Of a DNA stretch of 64,000 nucleotides, positions 1-11,539 are shown one piece after another. The DNA is from Sepioteuthis lessoniana (lineage: Eukaryota > Mollusca > Cephalopoda > Myopsida > Loliginidae), in the NCBI GenBank assembly GCA_963585895.1, contig CAUZXS010000229.1:1-64000 (forward strand), given 5' to 3'. The notes below the pieces were generated by a model. That model searched no databases and was not told where the DNA came from. It saw only the letters and a list, made by a program, of their open reading frames with translations. Numbering within the stretch: position 1 is the stretch's first letter; the number at the start of each line of letters is the position of its first letter. The position numbers and the translations under genes are program-made.

Positions 1-59
1 GTAAACATGAATTGCCTGTACTATTTAATCAAACATGTTTAAAAGAGAAAATGTTGTCA

Positions 60-113
60 TATATATATATATATATAATATATATAGTATATATATATAT
101 ACTATATATATAT
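60..113. repeat. (TA)n microsatellite
   Basis: Nearly pure alternating TA with a few interruptions. It directly abuts the end of a SINE-3 copy, a position that recurs in this window. Confidence 0.9.
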
Positions 114-338
114 TGTTGGCGACCATAGTCGAGGGTGAACTGAAGGCTCCCTTTTCAATAGCTACTACAACAAGGTGTAGGGGAGGGCGCTACTCCTTCC
201 CTGGATTGCTCCACATTACCCTTGATCCGTACCTTATAATGCTGAGTGTTAAGCAAGGACGCATCAAGTACCATTTTTGAGTCTTTGGTATGACTCGACC
301 TGGGATTGAACCCACGTCTCCCGGGCCATTAGTAAAGA
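112..338 (-). mobile_element. SINE-3 copy (tRNA-derived)
   Basis: On the minus strand the tRNA-like head lies near 290-338, with a B-box-like stretch (GGTTCAATCCCAGG), followed by a body that ends at GTCGCCAACAA near 112. The body matches copies at 22331, 49300 and 60675. The family normally ends in a short (AAC)n tail, seen intact at 49556-49577. The head is truncated here at the A-box side. It is non-coding; the open frame across it is incidental. Confidence 0.75.
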
Positions 339-930
339 TTCGATGTGCTATGTAAATTGATATGCATAAAGATAAGCAGCATTATTTCATTACTTTAATA
401 TTGAATTAATATTGATTTAATATTATGATCTTTATCAAATGTGGATCCGTTTTAGCTACAAAGAACCATTAAGAAAATGTACTATTAAACTTTTTTTTTT
501 ATTATTATGGGAACATTTCAAGATAATGCACTAATTAGTAATTACAGGTATTAAGGTACCTTACTGCAAGAGTAATGATTAAACTGATCTTTTTGGACCG
601 TATTACTCAGTTGTGAATTCAGTCATCACTGGGTGCCTCATATTTGATAACTTGTGTAATATTTTTCTGTATTTGACTTGACATCCATGAAAAGATTAAA
701 TATTAGATTAATTTTTTTCTCCCTTAGAATATCTTTCAGTTTGTTTTGTTTGCAAGATCTGTGAAATTGTCAAAGATATTGTTAACCATATAGCAATTTT
801 CAATTTGTGAGATAAAAATATTTTGTTTGAAAACAGATGCAGCCTTATAAATTCTCAAGTTGGTCAGGCTAACCAGATTGAAAATGCCAACTTCAATGGA
901 ATGGCAAAATATAATTAAAAAAAACAAAAA
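339..930. other. No recognised feature
   Basis: AT-rich unique-looking sequence with short A and T runs. I see no coding signal and no match to the repeats found elsewhere in the window. Confidence 0.5.
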
Positions 931-931
931 C

Positions 932-933
<2 letters not shown>

Positions 934-1019
<86 letters not shown>
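934..1019. repeat. (AC)n microsatellite, about 43 uninterrupted units
   Basis: A perfect CA dinucleotide tract of about 86 bp, flanked by A-rich sequence. The open frames through it (poly-His/Thr on one strand, Cys/Val on the other) are low-complexity artefacts. Confidence 0.97.
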
Positions 1020-1021
<2 letters not shown>

Positions 1022-1168
1022 AAAAAAAAACCAACCAAACAAAAACCCTTGTTTGATAATTTGTCATCTCATCAAGAAAAGAGAATAACAATTCTTTAAC
1101 AAAAAGAATTGGATTGAAATGTGAATACTTTATCACAGCAATTATTTAGCTATTACAACTAAGTATAT

Positions 1169-1425
1169 ATTTACACAACCCCTCTGCTGTGAGAAAAATG
1201 TGATACTGCTTGTTTTGAATTCAGTTTTCCTTCACCTAGGCTGGTTGCCTATCCAAAGTTAAAAATCCCAGTCTATTCTACTATTTATCCATAGCTGGGG
1301 GAATGTGGAATAGATGGATTCATGCCTTTTCCAAGGACATTAGTGCAAAGTGTAACACAAACACTTTTATCCTGGATTTGAACTTGGATCATTGAGTAAT
1401 GACTTCAGTCTAAGCTGATTGACCC
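1169..1425 (-). mobile_element. SINE-1 copy, degenerate
   Basis: It follows the family order on the plus strand: TTTACACAACCCCTCTGC, then a GAATTCAG block, then CTATTTATCCATAGCTGG, then a decayed tRNA-like head (TGGATTTGAACTTGG). This is the minus orientation of the family best preserved at 35930-36224. Divergence is high, so it is an old insertion. Confidence 0.7.
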
Positions 1426-1680
1426 ATTCTTGAGATTTTGTGTAAAAAGTAAACTTTGTAAATAAAGACAATAGGAATTACAGAAAAATTATTTTTAAAA
1501 ATGTGGTATGAAGAAATTTGTAATGCATATGTGTATATTTTTCATTTTGTGTGTCCATAAGAAAAAAGATGCTTTGATGTTCCTCAAAGAAAAAAGAAAC
1601 AATAAAAAGGATTTCAATGAAATGTTGAATACTTCAGTTCCAAATATTTATAAAATGACAAAAAGATTATCCAACTACTA

Positions 1681-1888
1681 ATTGTGGCTAATGTGCTGAA
1701 CTGTGACATTATAGCAAGCAAGTTCAAACTCCAGTCAAGCTATTGTCTTGGCTTTGGTACAAATACCCAAGGAAAAAGTATGAATGTGCTTATTCTCCCT
1801 CCTCCATCCAGATCTTTTACAAAGATGGCTTTGGCATTAAATAACCCATGAAGGTTGATATGCCATTGAACAAAGAAACTAAACCAGT
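1681..1888 (+). mobile_element. SINE-2 copy
   Basis: The head GTGGCTAATGTGCTGAACTG leads to a B-box-like AGTTCAAACTCC, then the body (CCCAAGGAAAAAGTATGAA), and the 3' part (GGCATTAAATAACCCATGAAGG, TTGATATGCCATTGAAC). It is followed 270 bp on by a second copy in the same orientation. Confidence 0.75.
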
Positions 1889-1950
1889 CCAAGCAAAGAA
1901 GGAAGATAACAGTAGCATGATTACATTTAGATTGTTTAGTATTACAATGA

Positions 1951-2162
1951 GGCATTGCGGATAACATGCTAAACTATGACATTTTGGTAAGTGAGTTTGA
2001 AATCCAATCATGCTATTACATTCACTTTTGAACTGATACCCAAAGGAAATTCCCCCAGCAATGGGTTAAATACAACTATGATTGTTCTTCTACAAAGATG
2101 GCTTTGGCTTTAAGTAACTCATGAAGGTTGATATGCCATTTAACAAAGAAACTAAACTAGCC
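1951..2162 (+). mobile_element. SINE-2 copy, second of a direct pair
   Basis: Same family and orientation as the copy starting at 1681, with GGCATTGCGGATAACATGCT as head and GGTTGATATGCCATTTAAC near the 3' end. Either a tandem duplication or two insertions would produce the pair. Confidence 0.75.
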
Positions 2163-5100
2163 ACTAATAGTAGTAAGTTAAATCCTGTGTGCCCCATGTT
2201 AGTGGTCTTGTGTGAAAACTAATAATTCTTGGAATCCAATCTGTCAAGCATGGAAAATATTTTTTAAAATCTACTCTAAACTTAGTAATGCAAATGTGTA
2301 TCTTTTTCATTGTGCATATTTATATGAAAGAAGAATTATCCTGATTCCATCATTTGTATCACAATATTATTGTTCAAAGCAAGTGTATGACTGATTACTG
2401 TTTGGCATCAGTATCAGGGATGGGGTAGAATAAGATGAAAGTTAACATCACATTGCCTAAAGGATTCCAGCTCTTCATTTTGAATTCAAAGTTGTTGTTC
2501 TTCTACACTGATTACCTACAAAGACTAATGTCCAGTCTGCCCTTCTGTTAGAGAAAGAAGAAATGGAATTATAATCGCCAAAGATTTTTTATTTTGATTT
2601 CTCCCTTAACATTTAAAAGCCCATCTGATTATAACTGCTGAATAAAAATACAAATGAAGTCCTAGGAAAGAGGTTAGCAACAAGAGATCAAGAGAGGTCA
2701 CTCATTGAAGCAAAAATTGAGGAAAATTGTATTAAGATAATACAAAGAAACACAGCTATTATTCAGAGTTGAAAATAATAGATTTAACAATAATATCTTT
2801 TCTGAAGAAAATTTATTGCTTCACTCATGTGGGTCTATTAATATTGTTTTCCAGCTTTGCAATATTAGTCATTTTTCATCAGATGGTAAATTCAATGTCA
2901 CAAAGGTAAGATACCACAGCCTAACCAATTACATATGTTGGTGATTTAATGAGAAACCCAAATTCCAAAAATTTCAAAGACAACTTCAGCCCTTACAATT
3001 CGGAACTTTTCTTTCCTTCAATTGGAGTACAAATATCAGGAGCTCCTTATATGGCAATCTTATTATTTTTATGGGTACTATTAATGAAACATTAATAAAT
3101 CTCTTTTCTGTAATAGGGATTTATCTTCTATTGTAACAATTTGTAACTGTTTGGTGTATACTTTTAACTGACAACAAAGATTGTCAAATAGACATTGTTT
3201 TATTAAATGAAATAAGTAGCAAAGATTTTTAACATTTTCTTGTTTGTCTCACAGATTTTTAAGATGAATGTATTGTATTGTTTTTCTTTATAAATAATAT
3301 AGCTTCCACTTTCTATTATGTAGAAATTGTTCATTTTTAGTTTTCATTTAATTAAGAAAATTTTGTCATTGAACCAAACTCATATTAATCTCAACAATGA
3401 TGGTGTTGTGGTAACCTTACCCATCTCACTATAAGGGACTCTTCTCACTGTTATTAGTACAGAGATTTCACTGCCAGAAGGACAGATCAATATCGGTATT
3501 ATCCGAACAGTACAAGACTTCTTACCTTTTCTACGTAACTCTATCTTTCTTGTGTAATATAATCTGTTATCTAATATCCGAGTTTGCGTTTTCATTAGTG
3601 GCCCTTGCTGGGGCCACAACAGATGGATCTACATCAAAAGAAGTATTGCTTTGTATATGGGAGTGAGTAGCCGCAGTTCTTTGATGTCTTTCTGAAAGAT
3701 CAATAGATAAGGTTGAACAAGTATTGCTCCCAATTTAACTAAATGAAAGTAAAAAACAATAAAAAGCATCCAAAATCAGCTAAGAGTAAAAGTATAAAAT
3801 TTAATTTGGATAACACTAGATTTTGGTGATCAGGTAAAAATTATAAAAAATTTTGGTTCATCATCTCTAAATGATGAAAATAATTCAGTTCCCCGGAAAA
3901 TTTCAAACAGTACTTAGAACTTCTCATTGTTGTGAAAGATTGTTTTTTTAAGTTCTGGAAGGATAGAATTATGAAGTTGCTTGAAAAGTAACACAAGATA
4001 ATCGAACATATAGTATTCAATAAAGTTAATATACCCCCCCCCCCAAAAAAAAACTAACAAATAAAACTTTTGACCATTCCTCATGCTTAGATTGGTACAG
4101 GAGCCAATCAAAAACAATATTCCAGGAATATAATTAAATTATGCTCCACCATATATATTTACAGTAAAAAAATCTGTTTTTAATTCTATTTTTTAAAGGA
4201 AATGTTGAAAAGTTCTGGGCCTGACCAAGAAAAGAATATTCTAGAACTATGAATGTACATACTATTCCATGTATTCTTCCAAACACACATAGCACATTAT
4301 TTCTTAAGCTTTTTTAGACCATCCTATAAAAATTCAGAAAAAATAATAACTAAATGATATTTTTTAAATATAAACCTTTTCTGCATCTATGTTGACAATG
4401 GTAGAAAATCATTTCTTTTTATTCCCTATCTATTAACTCAATGTGCAAAAGAAAAACAAATAGGTAACTAAAGTTGATATTTAATCAATTTTATCTTCTT
4501 CCACTTTGTAGAATTGTAGGTGCTGTTCCATATATTCATCCAAAATTCAACATTCATTGCACATTGTTTAAGTTTCTTTAATTCATCCAACAAAAGTCCA
4601 ATAAAAAAGATCATTCTCTTTTTGGATGGGTTGGGAATTTTCTAGAGATTCCTCATGATATGATAGGTAAGGTGAATCTTATTCTGAAAATACATAAAAA
4701 CTGATTATCTTTCAATTGTAGCTTTCTGGACAGCATAGCTGTAAGTTAAATGATTCTTTCCATGGATATTTAGATTGAAAACCGAAATTATTTTGTATAA
4801 TGCTTCAAGCAAAATTGAATAGATTAATTTTCTTGGTTAATGATTAAAAGAAGTACAGAAGGTAAATTCAACAATACCTTCAAAAACAAAAAAACAAAAA
4901 AAAATACTGTAAACGTTGTGCATTAGTTTGTAAATTAGAATCAGTTGATCAGAAAATAGCAATGAAAAAGTAAATGAATACGAAGAAATATTAATTCAGA
5001 AAAAAACAGAAAAAAAAAGTCTGAAAATATAACATACCTGGAGAAAAGAAGGGAAACAAACAAAAAAAGGAGGTCCTGAAAAAAAGAAGCTTGCAGTAAG

Positions 5101-6130
5101 TGAATGAAGAGGTTAACCAATAATAAAAAAAGAAAAAGGAAAATGAATGGGACCACCCAGGAATAAAGAGCAGAAATCAATGTCAAAAGAAAGAATTCAA
5201 CACATCTAGAGAATTGAAAATGAAGAAGCTGAAAAAAAATGTCAAAAGGGTAGGTACAATTACTCATTTTTCAAAAAAAGAAAAAATTAATATATTTTTG
5301 TTTATATCTGTCTTTCAAGGGTTTAAGAATTCACTTCTATAAAATTTAGCTAATTACAAAAAAAGATATTTGGCTTTATCTGTCTTTCATGGTTTTAAGA
5401 GTCGCATCTAATAAAATTTAAATGATTATAAAAGAAAAGTGGAAACTGGTGATAAAATCCAGTATATTTTATATATGAGTTGATAATGAAAACTGCTTGA
5501 TCTTGGGTTAACAAAGCAAGGGAAGAGAAAGAGAAAAAAAAAGGTGGAAGACAAGCAGTCAGTTATTAGTTAGAAGTTGGAAGCAGTTGTCAGTTGGGGT
5601 AAGACGTTGGTTGGGTCGAGCAGGGTGTCTCTTAGTTTCACTGTTCATAGACCCTTACAGATTCTTTCTCTCTCTCTCCTGCTACTGTATGCAGTCTGAA
5701 CATCGAACAATATATATGGATAATTAAGAGACAATTTCTGTCAAAATATTGGGCATATTACTGTTACACTAATATGTTCCAATAAATGATTGTTAATTGT
5801 TAACAGAGAGTTCTTCTTGTCTTTGAGTTGACAATACCCAGGCAACTTTGTTTCAATGAATCACCCTAACCATTGGAAGAAGTTCTGGATGAATTGTGTC
5901 ATTCCCTATTTGTGGATCTTTTAAACACAATGTGGGCACTGAGGAGATTGATAAACAAACTATCTTGAAACACATTTGGTGCCATTACCAGGTATAAGAC
6001 CAAAGTAAAAGTATTGTGACAACTATAGTATTATACTTGGCACCATTAACTAGATAAGACTAATTGTTATTATTACATTTGTTACCACAAATTTTGTTGT
6101 GCACAATGGTATTACATTTGGTGCTGGTAT
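2163..6130. other. Long stretch without recognised genes
   Basis: AT-rich sequence. Small items include a C12 run at 4034-4045, an A/G-rich stretch at about 4940-5270, a degenerate tandem duplication of about 80 bp at 5301-5435 (CTGTCTTTCA-GG-TTTAAGA repeated), and a possible LTR/primer-binding region listed separately. The region 3390-3630 is slightly less AT-rich and has a 79-codon minus-strand frame I cannot assign. I see no gene. Confidence 0.5.
5550..6000 (+). mobile_element. Possible LTR and primer-binding-site remnant
   Basis: This segment has an AATAAA signal at about 5780 and ends in ...GAAACACA followed by TTTGGTGCCATTACCAGG. TGGTGCC immediately after an LTR is a common form of retrotransposon primer-binding site, so an LTR ending near 5977 is plausible. 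No second LTR, no start boundary and no gag or pol frames are visible, so this is only a suggestion. Confidence 0.3.
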
Positions 6131-6137
6131 CAGTAAC

Positions 6138-6245
6138 TGTGCCCAGAACATAGTATTACTATGGGGTGGGGTTTTTACCCTTCTAGAGAGATACAATCGA
6201 TGTATTCTATGGCCCCAAGTGACTGGGCTTAAGAGAATTGATTAA
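6138..6245 (-). mobile_element. F5 repeat fragment
   Basis: Contains TTTTTACCCTTCTAGAGAGA and GGCCCCAAGTGACTGGGC, matching the end of the F5 family that is complete at 34395 and 59035. Only this end is present. Confidence 0.55.
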
Positions 6246-6394
6246 AAATTACATTGATGGAAATGTTTTATTCTAGTCTCATAGAATCTGTATTAAAATG
6301 TTAGACAAAAACATGTTATGGTAAGTAAAATATCCATTTAAAAAGTAACCATCAATGATTTTGAAAATGCTTCGCGGGTGTTACTATTTTTGAC

Positions 6395-6626
6395 TTTGAT
6401 TTCTTTGTTTAATGTCATGTCAACCTTTGTGGGTTATCTAAGCCTAAGCTATCCTTGTAGAAGAACAATAATAGTACTATTTGACCCATAACTGGGGGGA
6501 TAAAGAGGTTCATACTTTTCCCATAAGTATTTGTCTGAAAGTGAACATAATAGCACAAGTGGAGTTTGAACTCACTTTCTATGATCTTGAAGTCCAGTAT
6601 GTTAGCCAAGATGCCATGGGGACTGC
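6395..6626 (-). mobile_element. SINE-2 copy
   Basis: Reads on the plus strand from TTCTTTGTTTAATGTCATGT through GACCCATAACTGGGGGG and GTGAACATAATAGCACAAG to a tRNA-like head ending in GCCATGGGGACTGCCCC. The copy is nearly full length. The 64-codon frame inside it is not a gene. Confidence 0.75.
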
Positions 6627-6869
6627 CCCTTCCATTAGGATTTTTTTAAATATATGTTGATTTATGTATGACAAAAGTAAGAATTAAAAAAAATGATGCA
6701 TAGACAAAATAGAAGAGAGTGAAAAAGAAAGATAAAATTAGTTTTATAATATCAGCTAAGGCTACCTATTTGTTTTCCTTTTACACAGCAAATTAATAGA
6801 TTGTGAATAAAAAAGAAAATGATTTTCTACCAGTGTCAACATGGATGCAGAAAAAGTGTATATTTTTGT

Positions 6870-7680
6870 AAATTATATTGGTTTCTTAATGGCATGAAAT
6901 GATAGATTTAGACTGAAGATATTGAGTTAGACAATTATTAGTCCTAATAAACATACATTCAGACAAAATAGTTTTTATATTAAGATATTCTTAATAAATT
7001 ACATTGGTTTCTTAATGGCATGAAATAATAGATTTAAACTGAAGATATTGAGTTGGACAATTTTTAGTCCTAATAAACATACATTCAGACAAAATAGCTT
7101 TCATTTTAAGATATTCTTAATAAATTACATTGGTTTCTTAATGGCATGAAATAATAGATTTAAACTGAAGATATTGAGTTACTATTTACCAACCCCTCCG
7201 CTCGGGCAGGATATGACACAAGGTCAATTTTTAAGCGTAGTTTAACAGGTTTTGAATTCAGAGTTTTCCTTCTCCTAGACTAGTTGCCTCACCAAGGCTG
7301 AAGAACCTAGTCCGTCCTACTATTTACCCATAGCTGGATGGAGAATAAGGGGGTTCATACCTTTCCCAAGGGTATTTGCCCGAAAGTGAACGTAATAGCG
7401 CGACTGGAGTACGAACTCGCGTACTACGATTCCGCAGTTCATCGCTTTAACCATTACACCATGAGGACACCCCTGAAGATATTGAGTGAGACAATTATTA
7501 GTCCTAATAAACATACATTCAGACAAAATAGCTTTTATTTTAAGATATTCTTAATAAATTACGTTGGCTTCTTAATGGCATGAAATAATAGATTTAAACT
7601 GAAGATATTGAGTTAGACAATTATTAGTCCTAATAAACATACTTTCATAATAACTTTTATATTAAGATATTTTCAATCAA
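6870..7680. repeat. 126-bp tandem repeat, about four copies
   Basis: The unit contains ATTGGTTTCTTAATGGCATG, GATATTGAGTTAGACAATTA and CCTAATAAACATACATTCAG. Copies start near 6878, 7003, 7129 and 7563. The third copy is interrupted by the SINE at 7180-7472. Copies are very similar, so the array expanded recently but before the SINE arrived. Confidence 0.85.
7165..7487 (-). mobile_element. SINE-1-type insertion with 15-bp target duplication
   Basis: CTGAAGATATTGAGT occurs at 7165-7179 and again at 7473-7487. The inserted SINE is 7180-7472 (293 bp), in minus orientation. Its tRNA-like head has an A-box-like TGGTGTAATGG and a B-box-like GAGTTCGTACTCC. Its 3' half is SINE-1, whereas the segment after the head (CGGGCAAATACCC preceded by ATTACGTTCACTTT) resembles SINE-2. 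The boundary evidence is unusually clear because the target was a tandem repeat of known sequence. Confidence 0.9.
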
Positions 7681-7944
7681 ATACTGAAACTTTTGCTATT
7701 CTTTTTTGTTTCAATAACATTCTTTTGGACACAGAGATACAGTGCATATGGAACTTGGTTGAACTAAGCTTCACCATGGCTATAAAAAAATTATAAGCAA
7801 AACTAAACTATCAGGGAATTAAAAAACAAAACAAAAAACCATTGCATGTTATGCAAATTATTTCATAACAACAACTTAACACAATTATGCAATACTTTTT
7901 CATATTATCAAAATCATTATTTAATATTTCATTGTAGCACTTAT

Positions 7945-8190
7945 GCACTGGAGAGGAGTTCCTCTGGAATAGTGGCTAACATGCTGGACTGCAACATAGT
8001 AACAAGTTCAAACTCCAGTCATGCTACGTATTATGTTCACTTTCAGACTAATACCCATGGGAAAGGTATGAATCCCTTTATCCCCCTCCCCTAACTATGG
8101 GTTAAATAGTACCACTAATGTTCTTCTACAACGATGGCTTGGCATAAAATAACCTATGAAGGTTGATATGCCATTAAATAAAGAAAAGTA
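7945..8190 (+). mobile_element. SINE-2 copy at the head of a tandem array
   Basis: Head near 7968 (GTGGCTAACATGCTGGACTG), B-box-like AGTTCAAACTCC, then body and 3' tail ending TTGATATGCCATTAAATAAAG. The 3' part then repeats in tandem downstream. Confidence 0.8.
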
Positions 8191-8890
8191 TGAACTCCTT
8201 TATCCTCCAAGCAATGGGTTAAATAGTACCACTACTGTTCTTCTACAAGGGTGACTTTGGCATTAGATAATCCATGAAGGTTGATATGCCATTAAACAAA
8301 GAAACCAAACCAAACCTTATCTTCCGACCAGCAATGGGCTAAATAGTACCACTACTGTTCTTTTACAGGGATAGCTTTGGCATTAAATAACTCCAAAGGT
8401 TCATATGCCATTAAACAAAGAAACCAAACTTTATCCCATCACCCAGAAATGGGTATCACTACTATTCTTCTACAAGTATGACTTGGCATTAAATAACCCA
8501 TGAAGGTTGATATGGCATTAAACAAAGAAAAGTATGAACTCTTTTATCCCCCCAGCTATGGGTTAAATAGTACCAATACTGTTCTACAATGATGGCTTTG
8601 GCATTAAATAATCCATGAAGGTTGATATGGCATTAAACAAAGAATAGTATGAACCCCTTTATCCTCCCCGCAATGGGTTACATAGTATCACAACTGCTCT
8701 TTTACAAGGATGGCTTTGGCATTAAATAATCTACGAAACTTGATATGCCATTAAGCAAAGAAAAGTATGAACTCTCTTTTCTTCCAGCTATGGGTTAAAT
8801 AGTACCACTACTCTTCTTCTGCAAGGATGGCTTTGGTACTAGATAACCCACAAGAGTTGATATGACATTTAACAAAGAAACCAAACCAAA
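8070..8890 (+). repeat. Tandem array of the SINE-2 3' segment, seven units
   Basis: The segment from AAAGTATGAA...CTATGGGTTAAATAGTACC to TTGATATGCCATTAAACAAAG recurs with spacing of about 108-119 bp. The GATATGCCATTAAA landmark appears near 8163, 8281, 8402, 8510, 8624, 8743 and 8859. The tRNA-like head occurs only once, before the first unit, so the array grew from one SINE by internal tandem duplication rather than by repeated insertion. Confidence 0.85.
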
Positions 8891-9819
8891 CCAAACCTGA
8901 AGTTCTAGTTATCACCACTGGTATTGTTGCAGTTTTATAACAAATAAAATCTTTCAGTTTGTCAGCCTATCTTTAAAGACTTGAGCCTTCAGAAGTAATA
9001 ATAAGAGAATAAATCTTGTAAGAGAGCCAACCATGGGATTCCACCACATTGGTGAGGCACCCTAAGTTTGATATTTATCCAACCTCCCACTCTCCTAGAT
9101 TTGACTCAGGTCATTTTAGGGGGTTGGCACAACACAAGATTCATACACGACCATCACAAAAAAATGTTTGATCCCATCAGCATTCCCTAAGTGATGAATT
9201 CAGCTCTGCCAAGCAGTTATTGGTTGGAGGGAAGGTTCCCTAGAACCAGGCAGTTAGCACAATAACACCCACCTGGTGTGAATGTCAGGTGGACTCTGGA
9301 AAAACAGGGATTGGAAGATATCGTAAGTTTCAATTAGAAATAAATGTTTACTATTCCATAACAAATAATAACTGAAATGAGATAAATATTGCTACTCAAA
9401 GATTTACTTTCTAAGTGCTCACTGCTATTAAAATCTGAAATTTTAAATCCAGGAGATCATTCTGCTGGCCACTGTGCTACTGTTAATAAAAGAAAAGAAA
9501 ATATAGTTGTATAAAACCAATCATTCAAATATTCCCAACACTTTAACTGTTGAGAATAATCCAATAATGCTATCCTATTTTTTATCATTTCTGTTATGAA
9601 TCATATAATCTGCTGTCACTATAATATGAACAATTTAATTTTTTGTCAATAAATCAAATTTTACTATATGGTTAGTAAAATGTTTCTCTACTTACTCCTA
9701 AGAATCTCTCTGACAATTGTTCTGACTTCTATCTCATCATTACATTTCTATTGTCTATTTTTTATGTTAAAGAAAGATCATCTTCACATTTATTTTAATC
9801 TTGTGTCAAATTGTTTGAC

Positions 9820-9820
<1 letters not shown>
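8891..9820. other. No recognised feature
   Basis: Region 9020-9320 is less AT-rich than its surroundings (for example CCACCTGGTGTGAATGTCAG) but has no long open frame and no family I recognise. The rest is ordinary AT-rich sequence. Confidence 0.45.
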
Positions 9821-9884
<64 letters not shown>

Positions 9885-9960
9885 AGTCTGTTCATATCTA
9901 TCTATCTATCTATCGTTTGACATCTATCTATCTATCTATCTATCTATCTAAGTCGGTTCA

Positions 9961-10018
<58 letters not shown>

Positions 10019-10028
10019 AGTCTGTTCA

Positions 10029-10074
<46 letters not shown>

Positions 10075-10101
10075 AGTCTGTTCATATCTATCTATCTATC
10101 A
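9821..10101. repeat. (TATC)n tetranucleotide array with higher-order structure
   Basis: Blocks of TATC are separated by recurring spacers: TAAGTCTGTTCATA near 9883, 9948 (one change), 10017 and 10073, and GTTTGACA before the blocks at 9821 and 9923. The ORF of Ile-Tyr-Leu-Ser repeats is an artefact. Confidence 0.93.
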
Positions 10102-10530
10102 TCAAGGTAAACATATATTCTCCACTTGTAGAGTTGACATAACACCTTTTTGCTGTCATACTAGTAATTAGTAAATGTGTACCTGCAAAATCTGTAGACC
10201 TTGCAAATCTGTATATACATGTGTATATGTATGATAGATTTCAAGAATATATATGCCAACAACTGACTCATTTTATTCTGTACTCTGAAAATAGGGAAAT
10301 AAATCTATGCACATCTACTTAGGAAGCTGTATATAGATTGAAAGTAATATAGATTATCTACTCATGAGAAAAAAAAAAGACAGTAGAGAAAATCATATAA
10401 TAAAATGTCAATCTGATTTCCTATTATATCTTTCTTTTTTTCATACTGTAGGATTTCATGCCAAGATTCTGCTGAAGCTATTCCAATAGCGAAACATGTC
10501 AATCTGATTATTTTTAGAAAAAGTTTCTTC
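10102..10530. other. No recognised feature
   Basis: AT-rich sequence between the tetranucleotide array and a SINE. Nothing coding is visible. Confidence 0.45.
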
Positions 10531-10811
10531 GTGGAGGTTTTACTTAGTGTAATGGTTATTGTTGTAGGAAATGGAATTGGCAACCCAAGTTCAAATTCTG
10601 ATTGAAACTATCTACATTTCATTTTGAGCTAATGGCCTTGGGAAAGGCATGAACCCATCTATTGTAAATTGTAGAGCAAATTTGGTTCTTTAGCCTTAGT
10701 TAGGCAAGCAGTCTTGGAGAAGAAAAACTTTAAATTCAAACTCTCTGTACTCCTATTAAAAATTGACCTTGTGTCACATCCTGCCCAAATTGGAAGGGTT
10801 GAGTAAATATA
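10531..10811 (+). mobile_element. SINE-1 copy
   Basis: Head GTGTAATGGTTATTGTTGTAG, B-box-like AGTTCAAATTCTG, body CCTTGGGAAAGGCATGAACC, and the 3' part GACCTTGTGTCACATCCTGC. Moderately diverged. Confidence 0.75.
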
Positions 10812-10952
10812 GATTGGACTTTTTAGCCCTAATATGGCAACCAGGCTTAGAAAAAGAAAAACCCTGAATTCAAATTCTTTGTACTCTTCTTAAAAACTGA
10901 CCTTGTGTCACATCCTGACTATCATGGGATGGTTGAATAAATACATTCAGTA
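10812..10952 (+). repeat. Duplicated 3' half of the SINE-1 copy
   Basis: The 3' half (GATTGGACTTTTTAGCCC ... GACCTTGTGTCACATCCTGA) follows the full copy head-to-tail. This is a two-unit example of the partial tandem amplification seen at larger scale at 8070-8890. Confidence 0.7.
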
Positions 10953-11243
10953 TGATACTTCACTGAGATTTAAAAAATTTTTTGAAAAAAAAAATGGCTT
11001 AAACCTATCCATAAATAGATACAGAAAAAGATGTCAGTGATTTGTTTAAAAAAGCAATGCAATTCATTACAAAAATGACAAATTAACTTTAGAATAGTCA
11101 TGTTTATATAAACCATGTATAAATAATTTTTATATCTACATACATTTATTTATATATGTACATGAATTGTTCATTAATTATACATGTGTTGGAAAATTAC
11201 ATTTGAATGTAAACAATTGAACAAGTTTATAATTCAATTAGTT

Positions 11244-11350
11244 CTTTTTTCTAAGTAAATGAAGAAAGGATTAATAATAAAAGTAGATATCCATTATTAC
11301 TTCTAAATAGAATAATATTGGAGGCTAATTAATTGATCTAGAATAAAGCT
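11244..11350 (+). repeat. Left arm of a 107-bp inverted repeat
   Basis: This segment (core GTAGATATCCATTATTACTT ... GCCTCCAATATT read in complement) is the reverse complement of 12976-13082 with only a few differences. The two arms enclose about 1.6 kb. Possible explanations are terminal inverted repeats of an unrecognised DNA transposon or a foldback element. I see no transposase frame between the arms. Confidence 0.85.
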
Positions 11351-11539
11351 GAGAATAGATCCCACTACCTTATTCTGATATACTCTAAAGACAGCACAAA
11401 AAAAATTTTTGATTCCATCATCTGCCAGTGACTTTTCTTACTCATTATGTTCATATGTCTACCAGCAATTTTAATGTGGATAATTCTCTGAGTAAAAACC
11501 CTTAGGTAAGAAGTTAGATAATGAAACTTGCAAGACAAG

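Noticed and set aside
735..1136. Open frames of poly-Cys/Val and poly-Thr/His
   Set aside because: They are translations of the (AC)n microsatellite in different frames.
3380..3619. 79-codon minus-strand frame in a less AT-rich patch
   Set aside because: No motif is recognised and no neighbouring exon is visible. It may be an old unnamed repeat.
7373..7472. Functional tRNA gene
   Set aside because: A- and B-box-like sequences are those of a SINE head. The same head is joined to the same body at several sites and has a target duplication.
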